Shown piece by piece: positions 6,411-15,129 of a stretch of 15,145 nt of DNA. The DNA comes from Vibrio tasmaniensis 1F-187 (GTDB lineage: Bacteria > Pseudomonadota > Gammaproteobacteria > Enterobacterales > Vibrionaceae): NCBI RefSeq assembly GCF_000272405.2, contig NZ_AJZM02000149.1, forward strand, positions 1 through 15,145, given 5' to 3'. Under the pieces are notes generated by a model. That model was not told the DNA's origin and made no database searches. It saw nothing but the letters and a program-made list of their open reading frames with translations. A program made the position numbers and the translations under genes. The stretch's first letter is position 1, and each line of letters starts with the position of its first letter.

Positions 6411-7841
6411 TTACTTCTTCTTTTTCACTGCTTTCTTATTTGGAAGGTCAGTGATTGAACCTTCGAATACTTCCGCAGCAAGACCAACAGACTCGTGTAG
6501 AGTTGGGTGAGCGTGGATAGTCAGTGCGATATCTTCTGCATCACAACCCATTTCGATTGCTAGGCCGATTTCGCCAAGAAGTTCACCACCGTTAGTACCA
6601 ACAACAGCACCACCGATTACGCGATGAGTCTCTTTATCGAAGATCATCTTAGTCATACCGTCAGCACAGTCTGAAGCGATTGCACGACCAGAAGCAGCCC
6701 AAGGGAAAGTAGCAACTTCGTAGTTCAGGCCTTCCGCTTTCGCTTCTTTCTCAGTCTTACCTACCCAAGCTACTTCTGGCTCAGTGTACGCAATTGATGG
6801 GATTACTTTAGGATCGAAGTAGTGCTTCTTACCAGAGATAACTTCAGCAGCTACGTGACCTTCATGCACACCTTTGTGAGCAAGCATTGGTTGACCAACA
6901 ACATCACCGATCGCGTGGATGTGAGGAACGTTAGTACGCATTTGCTTATCAACATTGATGAAACCGCGCTCATCAACTTCGATACCTGCTTTTTCAGCAT
7001 CGATAAGTGCACCGTTTGGAACACGACCGATAGCAACAAGAACTGCATCGTAGCGCTCAGCTTCTGCTGGTGCTTTCTTGCCTTCCATTGAAACGTAGAT
7101 ACCGTCTTCTTTCGCTTCAACCGCTGTCACTTTAGTTTCAAGCATTAGCTTGAACTTATCTTTAATGCGCTTAGTGAAGACTTTAACGATGTCTTTATCC
7201 GCAGCAGGGATAACTTGATCGAACATCTCAACAACTTCAACTTTAGAACCTAGAGAGTGGTAAACCGTACCCATCTCAAGACCGATGATACCACCGCCCA
7301 TGATAAGCAGTTTTTCTGGTACTTCGTTTAGTTCTAGTGCATCCGTAGAATCCCAAATACGTGGGTCTTCATGTGGGATGAAAGGAAGTTTGATTGGGCG
7401 AGAACCCGCAGCAATGATTGCGTTGTCGAAGTTAACTGTCGTTGCTTCGCCTTCGCCTTCAACAAGAATGCTGTTAGGACCAGTAAACTTACCAAAACCG
7501 TTAACAACTGTAACGTTACGCATCTTAGCCATACCGCCAAGACCGCCAGTCAGTTGATCAACTACTTTTTCTTTCCAGATACGGATCTTGTTGATGTCCG
7601 TCTGTGGCTCGCCGAATACAACGCCGTGCTCTGCCATCGCTTTTGCTTCTTCAATTACTTTAGATACGTGAAGAAGTGCTTTTGATGGAATACAACCAAC
7701 GTTTAGACATACACCACCAAGAGTGCTGTAACGTTCAACTAGTACTGTTTCTAGACCTAAATCCGCACAACGGAATGCCGCTGAGTAACCAGCAGGACCT
7801 GAACCAAGTACAACAACTTGGGCTTTAATTTCTTTGCTCAT
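6411..7841 (-). CDS. lpd: Dihydrolipoyl dehydrogenase (E3)
   Basis: FAD- and NAD-dependent E3 subunit that reoxidises dihydrolipoamide in the pyruvate dehydrogenase complex; in relatives it also serves 2-oxoglutarate dehydrogenase and glycine cleavage. The 476-aa protein shows the FAD-binding GSGPAGYSAA near residues 13-22, the redox-active disulfide in CLNVGC (Cys45 and Cys50), the NAD-binding MGGGIIGLEMG around residue 180-190, the second FAD motif HAIGDVVGQPMLAHKG, and the C-terminal catalytic His445-Glu450 pair in HAHPTLHE. The length is almost the same as E. coli Lpd. The ATG at 7841 has GAGGT about 5 nt upstream. It is the last gene of the pdh cluster but lies 242 bp past aceF behind a hairpin, so it probably also has its own promoter. 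The tail is lysine-rich (KKAVKKKK). Confidence 0.98.
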   Translation of the reverse strand: MSKEIKAQVVVLGSGPAGYSAAFRCADLGLETVLVERYSTLGGVCLNVGCIPSKALLHVSKVIEEAKAMAEHGVVFGEPQTDINKIRIWKEKVVDQLTGGLGGMAKMRNVTVVNGFGKFTGPNSILVEGEGEATTVNFDNAIIAAGSRPIKLPFIPHEDPRIWDSTDALELNEVPEKLLIMGGGIIGLEMGTVYHSLGSKVEVVEMFDQVIPAADKDIVKVFTKRIKDKFKLMLETKVTAVEAKEDGIYVSMEGKKAPAEAERYDAVLVAIGRVPNGALIDAEKAGIEVDERGFINVDKQMRTNVPHIHAIGDVVGQPMLAHKGVHEGHVAAEVISGKKHYFDPKVIPSIAYTEPEVAWVGKTEKEAKAEGLNYEVATFPWAASGRAIASDCADGMTKMIFDKETHRVIGGAVVGTNGGELLGEIGLAIEMGCDAEDIALTIHAHPTLHESVGLAAEVFEGSITDLPNKKAVKKKK

Positions 7842-7917
7842 TGTGACCTCTTGTAGTCATTATCCCTAACAGGCTGAGTAGATGTTCTTAAAATTATTGG
7901 GCTTTCAAACAGGAAAC

Positions 7918-7945
7918 ATTTTACAGAGATGTTAACAGTGTGAAA
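7918..7945 (-). promoter_or_regulatory. Candidate lpd promoter
   Basis: On the minus strand TTTCAC (7940-7945) and TAAAAT (7918-7923, 5/6 to the -10 consensus) are 16 nt apart, giving a leader of about 70 nt. The -35 match is poor. A separate lpd promoter is known in E. coli, and the long aceF-lpd gap makes one likely here. Confidence 0.3.
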
Positions 7946-8041
7946 GTAGCTTTAAGTTAGCCTGTGAGCTAGACAACAATTCCCCCGCAGTTTATGAGAA
8001 ATGCCGGAAACTGTTCTCTAAAAATAGTCTTTATATAAAGA

Positions 8042-8069
8042 ATTAAGGTGACCCGAAAGTCACCTTAAT
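8042..8069 (-). terminator. Hairpin after aceF (weak terminator or mRNA-stabilising stem)
   Basis: A perfect 11-bp inverted repeat, ATTAAGGTGAC with GTCACCTTAAT, loop of 6 nt, lies 14 bp past the aceF stop. The minus-strand tail (TCTTTATATAAAG) is only moderately U-rich, so it may be a partial terminator that reduces lpd readthrough, or a 3' stabiliser for aceEF mRNA. Confidence 0.55.
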
Positions 8070-8083
8070 AATTACTTTCTCAA

Positions 8084-9973
8084 TTACAGTACTAGACGAC
8101 GAATGTCAGATAGTGCGCTGTTTAGGAAAGTAATGAAGCGTGCACCTTCAGCACCATCGATCACACGGTGATCGTATGATAGAGACAGTGGAAGCTGTAG
8201 ACGTGGTTGGAACTCTTTACCATTCCAAACTGGCTTAATTTCAGACTTAGATACACCTAGGATACCTACTTCTGGAGCATTTACGATTGGAGTAAATGCA
8301 GTACCGCCAATACCACCAAGGCTAGAGATTGTGAAACAACCGCCTTGCATGTCTGCCGCTGTTAGCTTACCAGAACGTGCTTTCTTAGAAACAGCCATTA
8401 GCTCTTCAGATAGCTCGTAAATGCCTTTCTTGTTCACGTCTTTGAAGACAGGAACAACTAGACCGTTTGGTGTATCAACAGCGATACCCACGTTTACGTA
8501 CTTCTTAAGAATGATGCTTTCGCCATCTTCAGAAAGAGAAGAGTTAAACGCTGGGAATGCTTCTAGCGCTTTAGCAACAGCTTTCATGATGAACACAAGT
8601 GGAGTGATCTTCATGCCAGTGTCTTTCTTCGCTTCGATTGCGTTCTGTTCTTTACGGAATGCTTCTAGCTCAGTGATGTCTGCGTTGTCCCACTGTGTAA
8701 CGTGAGGGATCATTACCCAGTTACGGTGCAGGTTAGCGCCAGAGATCTTCTTAATCTTAGAAAGCTTCTGAACTTCCGTTTCGCCGAACTTGCTGAAGTC
8801 AACTTTTGGCCATGGTAGTAGACCAAGAGCAGAACCATCGCCGCCTTTGCCAGATGCTGCTGCACCAGACTCAAGACGCTTAAGTGCATCTTTAACGTAA
8901 GACTGAACGTCTTCTTTAAGTACGCGACTCTTACGACCAGTACCTTTAACTTTCGCTAGGTTCACACCGAATTCACGAGCTAGACGACGAACAACTGGAG
9001 ATGCGTGAGCGTACTCGCCGTTCTCTTGGAAGTCGCCAGCTGCTGGAGCTACTGCTTCAGCTTTAGGTGCAGGTGCTGCTGCCGGAGCTGCTGCTTGTGC
9101 TGGAGCTGGAGCCGCTACTGCTACTGGAGCTGCGCCTTCAACAACGAAAGTCATGATTGAAGAGCCTGTTGACACTTTGTCGCCAGCTGCAATCTTGATT
9201 TCTTTTACTGTACCAGCGAATGGTGCAGGCACTTCCATTGAAGCTTTGTCGCCTTCAACAGTAATTAGAGATTGCTCTTCTTCTACTGTATCGCCAACCG
9301 CTACCATGATCTCAGTAACTTCTACTTCGTCACCACCGATATCAGGAACGTTCACTTCTTTCTCAGCAGATGCTGCTGGAGCCGCTGCAACTGGTGCCGC
9401 CGCTGGAGCAGGAGCTGCTGCAACTGGAGCACCAGAACCCGCTACTTCAAATACCATCACTAGAGAACCAGTAGATACTGAATCACCAGAAGCGATCTTG
9501 ATTTCTTTAACGATACCAGCGAATGGTGCAGGAACTTCCATTGAAGCCTTGTCACCTTCAACAGTAAGAAGAGATTGCTCTTCTTCTACTGCGTCACCGA
9601 TAGCAACCATGATTTCTGTTACTTCAACTTCATCACCGCCGATATCAGGAACGTGAACTTCTTTAAGCTCAGCAACTGATGCCGCAGCAGGAGCAGCTAC
9701 AGGAGCCGCTTCAACTGCTGGAGCAGCCGGTGTTGCTGCACCTTCCGCTTCAAAGATCATGATAAGAGAACCAGTAGAAACAGAATCACCTTCTGCTATT
9801 TTGATTTCTTTAACGATACCCGCTTGAGACGCAGGAACTTCCATTGAAGCTTTGTCGCCTTCAACAGTGATCAGTGACTGCTCTTCTTCAACCTTGTCGC
9901 CAACGTTTACAAGAATCTCAGTTACTTCAACCTCGTCAGCACCGATGTCTGGTACATTAATTTCGATTGTCAT
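8084..9973 (-). CDS. aceF: Pyruvate dehydrogenase E2, dihydrolipoyllysine acetyltransferase with three lipoyl domains
   Basis: Core subunit of the pyruvate dehydrogenase complex, moving acetyl groups from E1 to CoA on lipoyl arms. The 629-aa protein has three N-terminal lipoyl domains, each with the lipoylation motif GDKA. The modified lysines are Lys41, Lys142 and Lys243, an exact period of 101 residues. Domains are joined by Ala/Pro-rich flexible linkers. A peripheral subunit-binding domain follows at about residues 322-362 ([19 protein letters not shown]). The catalytic acetyltransferase domain runs from about 395 to the end, with the active-site motif DHRVIDG (His602, Asp606). Length and domain count match E. 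coli AceF (about 630 aa). A ribosome binding site AGGTAGG lies about 9 nt before the ATG. It is 26 bp behind aceE in one operon. Confidence 0.98.
   Translation of the reverse strand: MTIEINVPDIGADEVEVTEILVNVGDKVEEEQSLITVEGDKASMEVPASQAGIVKEIKIAEGDSVSTGSLIMIFEAEGAATPAAPAVEAAPVAAPAAASVAELKEVHVPDIGGDEVEVTEIMVAIGDAVEEEQSLLTVEGDKASMEVPAPFAGIVKEIKIASGDSVSTGSLVMVFEVAGSGAPVAAAPAPAAAPVAAAPAASAEKEVNVPDIGGDEVEVTEIMVAVGDTVEEEQSLITVEGDKASMEVPAPFAGTVKEIKIAAGDKVSTGSSIMTFVVEGAAPVAVAAPAPAQAAAPAAAPAPKAEAVAPAAGDFQENGEYAHASPVVRRLAREFGVNLAKVKGTGRKSRVLKEDVQSYVKDALKRLESGAAASGKGGDGSALGLLPWPKVDFSKFGETEVQKLSKIKKISGANLHRNWVMIPHVTQWDNADITELEAFRKEQNAIEAKKDTGMKITPLVFIMKAVAKALEAFPAFNSSLSEDGESIILKKYVNVGIAVDTPNGLVVPVFKDVNKKGIYELSEELMAVSKKARSGKLTAADMQGGCFTISSLGGIGGTAFTPIVNAPEVGILGVSKSEIKPVWNGKEFQPRLQLPLSLSYDHRVIDGAEGARFITFLNSALSDIRRLVL
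9153..9973 (-). repeat. Three tandem lipoyl-domain repeats within aceF
   Basis: The 5' part of aceF is a triplicated unit of 303 bp (101 codons). The second and third units differ at only a handful of residues over about 75, while the first is slightly more diverged (ASQAG instead of APFAG). Such repeats can recombine and are prone to collapse or expansion in short-read assembly. Confidence 0.9.
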
Positions 9974-9999
9974 TGTATTTACCTACCTTAATGCCAGTC

Positions 10000-12663
10000 T
10001 TATGCGTATTGCGGGTTAATTTTGTCTGCGTCGATGCCGAATTTAGCAATTGCTTCAGCAACTACTGATTTCTCAACATCACCACGTTTAGCCAGTTCAG
10101 TAAGCGCAGCAACTACAACGTAGCCTGCATTTACTTCGAAGTGACGACGTAGATTTTCACGGCTGTCTGAACGACCGAAACCGTCAGTACCAAGTACTTT
10201 GTAAGACTCAGAAGGCATGAATGCACGTACTTGCTCAGCGTAGTTCTTCATGTAATCCGTAACTGCGATTGCAGGTTCGTTACCAAGAACAGTTGTGATG
10301 TACGGTACTTTCTCTTCAGCTTCTGGGTGAAGCATGTTGTCACGCTCTACCGCTTGACCGTCACGAGTCAGTTCGTTGAACGACGTTACAGAGAATACAT
10401 CAGATGCTACGCCGTACTCTTCGCTCAGGATCTTAGCTGCTTTACGCGCTTCGTTCATGATAGTACCAGAGCTCATTAATTGAACCTTAGACTTAGAACC
10501 TGCGTAAGACTCAAGCTTGTAAATACCCTTACGGATGCCTTCTTCAGCGCCTTCTGGCATTGCTGGCATTGCGTAGTTCTCGTTCATTACTGTTAGGTAG
10601 TAGTAAACGTTCTCTTGGTTCTCACCGTACATGCGACGGATACCGTCTTGCATGATTACCGCTAGCTCGTAAGCAAACGTTGGGTCGTAAGAGATACAGT
10701 TAGGTACAGTGTTCGCCATGATGTGCGAGTGGCCATCTTCGTGCTGTAGACCTTCGCCGTTTAGCGTTGTACGGCCTGCAGTTGCACCTAGTAGGAAACC
10801 ACGAGCTTGTTGGTCACCTGCTAACCAAGCCATGTCACCAATACGTTGGAAACCGAACATTGAGTAGTAGATGTAGAACGGAATCATCGGTAGATCGTTT
10901 GTGCTGTATGAAGTTGCAGCTGCAACCCATGAAGCCATAGAACCTAGTTCGTTGATACCTTCTTGAAGAACTTGACCAGACGTTGCTTCTTTGTAGTAAG
11001 AAACGATGCCTTTATCTTCAGGCGTGTAGTCTTGACCGTGTGGGTTGTAGATACCAACCTGACGGAATAGACCTTCCATACCGAATGTACGAGCTTCATC
11101 ACAGATGATAGGAACAATGTTCTTACCAATGTTCTTATCTTTAAGAAGGATGTTAAGCGTACGTACATAAGCCATCGTTGTAGAGATATCACGCTTCTGT
11201 TCACCCAGTAGAGGTGCGAATGCGTCTAGCTCAGGAACTTTGAACTCTTGAGTGAATTTTGGCAGACGCTGAGGAGTGTAACCTTGTAGTGCTTTACGAC
11301 GAGCATGTAGGTATTCGTACTCAGCTGAACCTTCTTTCAGTGTTAGGTAAGGAAGCTCAGATACTTTCTCATCAGAAAGGATGTCTTGTAGGCCTAGACG
11401 GTCACGTAGGTATTGTACGTGAGTCATGTCCATCTTCTTAACACCGTGAGCGATGTTCTTACCTTCTGCAGCTTCACCCATACCGTAACCTTTAACTGTC
11501 TTAGCTAGGATTACTGTTGGTTTACCACCTGTCTCTTTTGCATTGTTGAATGCAGCGAACAGTTTAGAAGAATCGTGACCACCACGTTTCAGTTCGAAGA
11601 TTTGGTCGTCAGTCATGTCTGCAACTAGTGCAGCTGTTTCTGGGTACTTACCAAAGAAGTGCTCACGTACGTATGCGCCATCTTTAGATTTGAATGTTTG
11701 GTAGTCACCATCGATAGTTTCATTCATTAGTTGAAGAAGCTTACCAGTCGTGTCTTTAGCTAGTAGAGAATCCCAGTTGCTACCCCAGATAACTTTAACA
11801 ACGTTCCAACCTGCGCCTTTAAATAGGCCTTCAAGTTCTTGGATGATGCTACCGTTACCCATTACAGGGCCGTCTAGACGCTGTAGGTTACAGTTGATTA
11901 GGAAACATAGGTTGTCTAGCTTCTCACGCGCAGCGAAAGAGATAGCACCACGTGATTCTGGCTCATCCATCTCACCGTCACCTAGGAACGCGTATACACG
12001 CTGACCTGAAGTATCTTTCATGCCACGACCTTCAAGGTACTTAAGGAAGCGCGCTTGGTAGATAGCAGAGATAGGGCCTAGACCCATAGATACTGTTGGG
12101 AACTGCCAGAATTCAGGCATTAGTTTAGGGTGCGGGTATGAAGGGATACCTTTACCATCAACTTCTTGACGGAAGTTATCTAGCTGTTCTTCAGTTAGAC
12201 GACCTTCAACGAATGCACGAGAGTAGATACCAGGAGAGATGTGACCTTGGTAGTAAACTAGATCGCCACCGTCGGTCTCGTTTGGAGCACGGAAGAAGTG
12301 GTTAAAACATACTTCGTAGAACGCAGCAGCTGACTGGTAAGAAGCCATGTGACCACCAAGGTCTAGGTCTTTCTTAGAAGCACGCAATACAATCATGATT
12401 GCGTTCCAGCGAATAATCGAACGAATACGACGCTCAAGAGTTACGTCACCAGGGTAAGCTGGCTCTTGTGCTGCTGGAATTGTGTTGATGTAGTTCGTGT
12501 TGATGCCTGTAGCCATATCAACACCATCTAAACGCGCTTTATCTAGAACTTGTTCTAGTAAAAACTGTGCACGTTCTACACCTTCTTCACGTACTACTGA
12601 CTCAAGAGCTTCTAACCAATCTTGAGTTTCCAGAGCATCAACGTCATGCTTCATGTCAGACAT
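10000..12663 (-). CDS. aceE: Pyruvate dehydrogenase E1, homodimeric type
   Basis: Thiamine-diphosphate enzyme that decarboxylates pyruvate and reductively acetylates the lipoyl arms of AceF. The protein is 887 aa, the same as E. coli AceE. The ThDP/Mg-binding motif runs from GDG (228-230) to NCN (257-259). Histidines equivalent to the E. coli active-site residues are seen in GGHMAS (His106), QGHISPG (His141) and the mobile-loop NIAHG (His406). It begins MSDMKHDVDALETQDW. The ATG at 12663 has AGGA 9 nt upstream; Met4 is a less likely alternative. It follows pdhR after 62 bp without a terminator, and aceF follows after 26 bp, so pdhR-aceE-aceF is one operon, controlled by PdhR. Confidence 0.98.
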   Translation of the reverse strand: MSDMKHDVDALETQDWLEALESVVREEGVERAQFLLEQVLDKARLDGVDMATGINTNYINTIPAAQEPAYPGDVTLERRIRSIIRWNAIMIVLRASKKDLDLGGHMASYQSAAAFYEVCFNHFFRAPNETDGGDLVYYQGHISPGIYSRAFVEGRLTEEQLDNFRQEVDGKGIPSYPHPKLMPEFWQFPTVSMGLGPISAIYQARFLKYLEGRGMKDTSGQRVYAFLGDGEMDEPESRGAISFAAREKLDNLCFLINCNLQRLDGPVMGNGSIIQELEGLFKGAGWNVVKVIWGSNWDSLLAKDTTGKLLQLMNETIDGDYQTFKSKDGAYVREHFFGKYPETAALVADMTDDQIFELKRGGHDSSKLFAAFNNAKETGGKPTVILAKTVKGYGMGEAAEGKNIAHGVKKMDMTHVQYLRDRLGLQDILSDEKVSELPYLTLKEGSAEYEYLHARRKALQGYTPQRLPKFTQEFKVPELDAFAPLLGEQKRDISTTMAYVRTLNILLKDKNIGKNIVPIICDEARTFGMEGLFRQVGIYNPHGQDYTPEDKGIVSYYKEATSGQVLQEGINELGSMASWVAAATSYSTNDLPMIPFYIYYSMFGFQRIGDMAWLAGDQQARGFLLGATAGRTTLNGEGLQHEDGHSHIMANTVPNCISYDPTFAYELAVIMQDGIRRMYGENQENVYYYLTVMNENYAMPAMPEGAEEGIRKGIYKLESYAGSKSKVQLMSSGTIMNEARKAAKILSEEYGVASDVFSVTSFNELTRDGQAVERDNMLHPEAEEKVPYITTVLGNEPAIAVTDYMKNYAEQVRAFMPSESYKVLGTDGFGRSDSRENLRRHFEVNAGYVVVAALTELAKRGDVEKSVVAEAIAKFGIDADKINPQYA

Positions 12664-12725
12664 GGCGATCTATCCTTTTTGTTAGTTGGATTCTACTAAA
12701 CACGTAAAAAGCCGAAGTATTACGA

Positions 12726-13487
12726 CTATTTACCCTGTTGGATTCGACGTAAAGAACGTTCGCGGCGCGACTCTTCTTTAGTCAAATCCATCAATGTTTC
12801 TTCGATGTAAGCTAAATGAGAGTGTGACATTTCACGCGCCTGTTCTGGCTGTCCTGAAACGATCGCATCTACAATGTTAGCTCGATGTATACTCACTTTC
12901 TCCACAACGTCTTTACGACGATGCAACAGTTTTAAATTTTCTAAGACGTTTTGTTCGAGTAACGGAGCCAAACTACGAACAATGTGCAATAACACCACAT
13001 TGTGCGCTGCCTCTGTTAAAGCAATAAGAAAAGCCATCACAGCTGCAGACTCGGCTTCAATATCACCCTTATCTTGCGCACCGCGAATTTTTTCTTGGCA
13101 TGCTTGAATTCGAGCAAAGTCTTCATCAGTACCACGTAATGCCGCGAAGTAAGCCGAAATCCCTTCCATCGCATGACGCGATTCCAACAAGTCTAGTTGG
13201 GTTTCAGAATGGGAGGACAACAAATTAAGCAAAGGATCTGAAAAGCTTTTCCAGATATTTTCGCTAACAAACGTACCTCCACCTTGACGGCGAGTAAGCA
13301 AGCGTTTTGCTTCTAAACGTTGTATCGCTTCTCGGATTGAAGGACGAGACACATCGAACTGTTTCGCCAGTTCACGCTCAGGCGGCAGCTGCTGCCCTGG
13401 AGCCAGTGTTCCTTCCACTATCAACCTTTCTAACTCTTGTTCGATAACGTCCGAGAGTTTTGGCTGACGAATCCTTTGATAAGCCAT
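12726..13487 (-). CDS. pdhR: Pyruvate-responsive repressor PdhR (GntR family, FadR-like)
   Basis: Transcription repressor of the pyruvate dehydrogenase operon; in E. coli pyruvate releases it from DNA. The 253-aa protein has an N-terminal winged helix-turn-helix at about residues 10-75 ([21 protein letters not shown], then RRQGGGTFV) and a C-terminal all-helical FCD effector domain, ending in [16 protein letters not shown]. It resembles E. coli PdhR (254 aa) from the first residues ([17 protein letters not shown]). A 15-codon longer reading would begin with TTG at 13532. I reject it because that stretch contains the operator and is absent from homologues. No strong ribosome binding site precedes ATG 13487 (only a GAAGAA tract). 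First gene of the pdhR-aceE-aceF operon, probably autorepressed through the box at 13518-13534. Confidence 0.96.
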   Translation of the reverse strand: MAYQRIRQPKLSDVIEQELERLIVEGTLAPGQQLPPERELAKQFDVSRPSIREAIQRLEAKRLLTRRQGGGTFVSENIWKSFSDPLLNLLSSHSETQLDLLESRHAMEGISAYFAALRGTDEDFARIQACQEKIRGAQDKGDIEAESAAVMAFLIALTEAAHNVVLLHIVRSLAPLLEQNVLENLKLLHRRKDVVEKVSIHRANIVDAIVSGQPEQAREMSHSHLAYIEETLMDLTKEESRRERSLRRIQQGK

Positions 13488-13517
13488 AGTTTGTTGTTCT
13501 TCTTTTTCTTCGCTGAC

Positions 13518-13534
13518 AATTGGTATTACCAATT
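13518..13534. promoter_or_regulatory. PdhR operator, box 1
   Basis: AATTGGT-ATT-ACCAATT is a perfect 17-bp dyad that matches the known PdhR recognition pattern (ATTGGTnnnACCAAT). It lies 30 bp before the pdhR ATG and just downstream of the candidate promoter, at about +8 to +24, which is where the E. coli pdhR operator lies relative to its start site. Confidence 0.88.
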
Positions 13535-13548
13535 TTAAGTTGGGCAGA

Positions 13549-13577
13549 AATTAACATAATTAAAACGCCACTGTCCA
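13549..13577 (-). promoter_or_regulatory. Candidate pdhR-aceEF promoter
   Basis: On the minus strand TGGACA (13572-13577, 5/6) is followed after 17 nt by TTAATT (13549-13554, weak), with a TG just before the -10 element. Transcription would begin near 13542, placing PdhR box 1 immediately downstream, the expected position for repression. Confidence 0.4.
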
Positions 13578-13654
13578 GACTAAAATTGACCTGAATCATA
13601 GAACACAGCACGAATTAACCCTGATTTAACAAATGAAATTTAAAACAGCAACCA

Positions 13655-13671
13655 ATTTGGTCTTACCATTT
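13655..13671. promoter_or_regulatory. PdhR operator, box 2 (distal)
   Basis: ATTTGGT-CTT-ACCATTT matches 12 of the 14 dyad positions of box 1 with the same 3-nt spacer. Its centre is 137 bp upstream of box 1, about 13 helical turns. It overlaps another dyad, ACCAA-T-TTGGT (13651-13661). It may serve looping repression, a second pdhR promoter (TTGCTG/TTAAAT on the minus strand lies just downstream), or an unrecognised transcript. Confidence 0.6.
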
Positions 13672-13969
13672 ACAGGGGTAATACTTTTGGGGAGTATCCG
13701 TGCTAGAAAGTTTCAGGATAAAAATGGATTGTTTCAGAAAGATGAGTGCCACTTGATTAAAAATCAAACCAAGCGCACATTAGAGGTAGAAATCCTGTTC
13801 ATAAGTTTTAATATTAGATCGTTTGATAAGCTCGTCACACTCTCGATTTATTGACGCCCTCCCCCTAACCACTTTATTTACATCGCAACAACAAAAATTC
13901 ACAAGTCATTATGCTAGGCGTTGACTATTCAACCACCAGCAACAATAAGAGCATCTTCGATAATGAGGC
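13672..13969. other. Non-coding gap between ampD and pdhR
   Basis: Together with the operator region this is a 482-bp gap. I see no credible gene. A plus-strand reading of 73 codons (13633-13854) has no ribosome binding site, overlaps PdhR box 2 and resembles nothing I know. Only short dyads are present, e.g. TTGATT-AAA-AATCAA (13753-13767) and GTTGA-CTAT-TCAAC (13920-13933). No terminator is visible after ampD. In E. coli ampE follows ampD; it is absent here. Confidence 0.55.
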
Positions 13970-14518
13970 TTAAACCTTGAGTTCGCCTTTAAACTTCTGC
14001 CAGTCGAAAACCAAACCAGGGTCAGTTTTGCGTAGCGGGGCTATATATTGATGACCAGTGATACGCTCGGTGGTTATTTGAGGGAAAGTCGATACGATCG
14101 TTTCTGTTAATCGAGAAAGCGCTTGGTACTGCTGCTCTGTATAAGCGATAAAGTCGCTTCCTTCCAGCTCAATACCAATCGAGTAATCATTACACCTTTT
14201 ACGCCCCGAAAAGCTCGACTGGCCTGCGTGCCAAGCTCGGTCAAGAAATGACACAAACTGTACCACCTCACCATCACGGCGAATCAAGCAATGTGCCGAA
14301 ACGCCCATTTGATGAATCACTTTAAAAAATGGATGATCTGCCGGATCAAGTTTGCCCGTGAAAAACTGTTCAATGTAAGGGCCGCCAAATTGGCCCGGTG
14401 GTAAACTAATGTTATGAACCACCAGCAGAGAGATATCGTCGGTGCTGGGTCTAGCATCAAAATACGGAGAAGGAACATGCCGAGCATTGTCGTACCATCC
14501 GTTGGAGCTCATCGTCAT
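13970..14518 (-). CDS. ampD: 1,6-anhydro-N-acetylmuramyl-L-alanine amidase AmpD
   Basis: Cytoplasmic zinc amidase that removes the peptide from 1,6-anhydromuropeptides during cell-wall recycling; in species with inducible AmpC its loss derepresses beta-lactamase. The 182-aa protein (E. coli 183) carries the amidase-2 zinc ligands: His35 in VVHNIS, His156 in GHQYIAP and Asp166 in KTDPG. Catalytic Glu117 in IELEG and Lys164 are also present. There is no signal peptide, which supports cytoplasmic AmpD rather than a periplasmic amidase. Two ATG codons six bases apart (14518 and 14512) could both serve; neither has a strong ribosome binding site. The gene is divergent from nadC (135 bp) as in E. 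coli, but no ampE follows. No ampR or ampC is in the window. Confidence 0.96.
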   Translation of the reverse strand: MTMSSNGWYDNARHVPSPYFDARPSTDDISLLVVHNISLPPGQFGGPYIEQFFTGKLDPADHPFFKVIHQMGVSAHCLIRRDGEVVQFVSFLDRAWHAGQSSFSGRKRCNDYSIGIELEGSDFIAYTEQQYQALSRLTETIVSTFPQITTERITGHQYIAPLRKTDPGLVFDWQKFKGELKV

Positions 14519-14653
14519 CTTAGTCTCGCTTTCTTTTCTACTAGCGCAATAAGATTGTGACTTTGCCCATAGAGCAGTCGCGCTAGCCTCTTTAATTTGA
14601 AGTTAAGCAAGAGTATCATTCCATTCCCACTCCCTTTCAAGATTAGATTTGCG

Positions 14654-15129
14654 ATGAAAAACACACATAACAGCCACCAACGCCTTGATTACTTAAAAGA
14701 GCAACTGCCGCTAGAGATCACTCGCGCAGTCGCTGAGACCATCAAAGAAGATCTAGGTGGAACGTTAGATCCAGCGGCTGATATTACGGCAAGTCTAATC
14801 CCTGCAGACGCAATCAACAGCGCAACCATCATTACCCGTGAGCGCGGTGTGTTCTGTGGTAAAGCTTGGGCTGATGAAGTGTTTAAGCAATTGGGCGGTG
14901 AAGTCACTGTCGAGTGGAACGTAGAAGACGGTGACAAAGTTGAACCAAACCAAACACTTTGCACGCTAACAGGACCTGCTCGCGCACTTTTAACCGGTGA
15001 GCGTAACGCAATGAACTTCATTCAAACACTATCTGGTTGTGCGACGGCGACAGCAATCTACGCTGACAAAATCAAACACACAGAATGCCGCCTATTAGAC
15101 ACGCGTAAAACAATTCCAGGCCTTCGCAG
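14654..15129 (+). CDS. nadC: Nicotinate-nucleotide pyrophosphorylase (quinolinate phosphoribosyltransferase), 5' part
   Basis: Enzyme of de novo NAD synthesis: quinolinate plus PRPP gives nicotinate mononucleotide, CO2 and diphosphate. Only the first 158 codons are present, out of roughly 295 in the family. The visible part covers the N-terminal domain (EDLGG, DITA, ITRERGVFCGK, DGD, LTGERNAMNFIQTLSG) and runs to the conserved LLDTRKTIPGLR. The normal continuation in homologues is SALKYAV or similar, but here the frame continues as RDRKSG, which is translated adapter sequence, so I end the genuine gene at 15129. The start ATG 14654 has no strong Shine-Dalgarno. In Vibrio and E. coli relatives type IV pilus genes (pilA/B/C) lie nearby; they are beyond this contig end. 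Confidence 0.95.

Noticed and set aside
6214..6510. Plus-strand open frame of 98 codons after luxR
   Set aside because: It runs through two hairpin terminators, the palindromic repeat and the lpd 3' end; there is no homology or start signal.
9153..9656. Plus-strand open frame of 167 codons antisense to aceF
   Set aside because: It is a Ser/Thr/Ala-rich mirror of the lipoyl-domain coding sequence and repeats with the same period. The gene on the other strand is unambiguous, so this frame is open only through its codon usage.
13488..13532. N-terminal extension of PdhR from TTG 13532
   Set aside because: The extension is encoded by the operator region, lacks a ribosome binding site and is absent in E. 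coli PdhR, which starts MAYSKIRQPK like the chosen start.
13633..13854. Plus-strand open frame of 73 codons between pdhR and ampD
   Set aside because: No ribosome binding site, no recognisable family, and its start overlaps the distal PdhR box. Composition looks non-coding.
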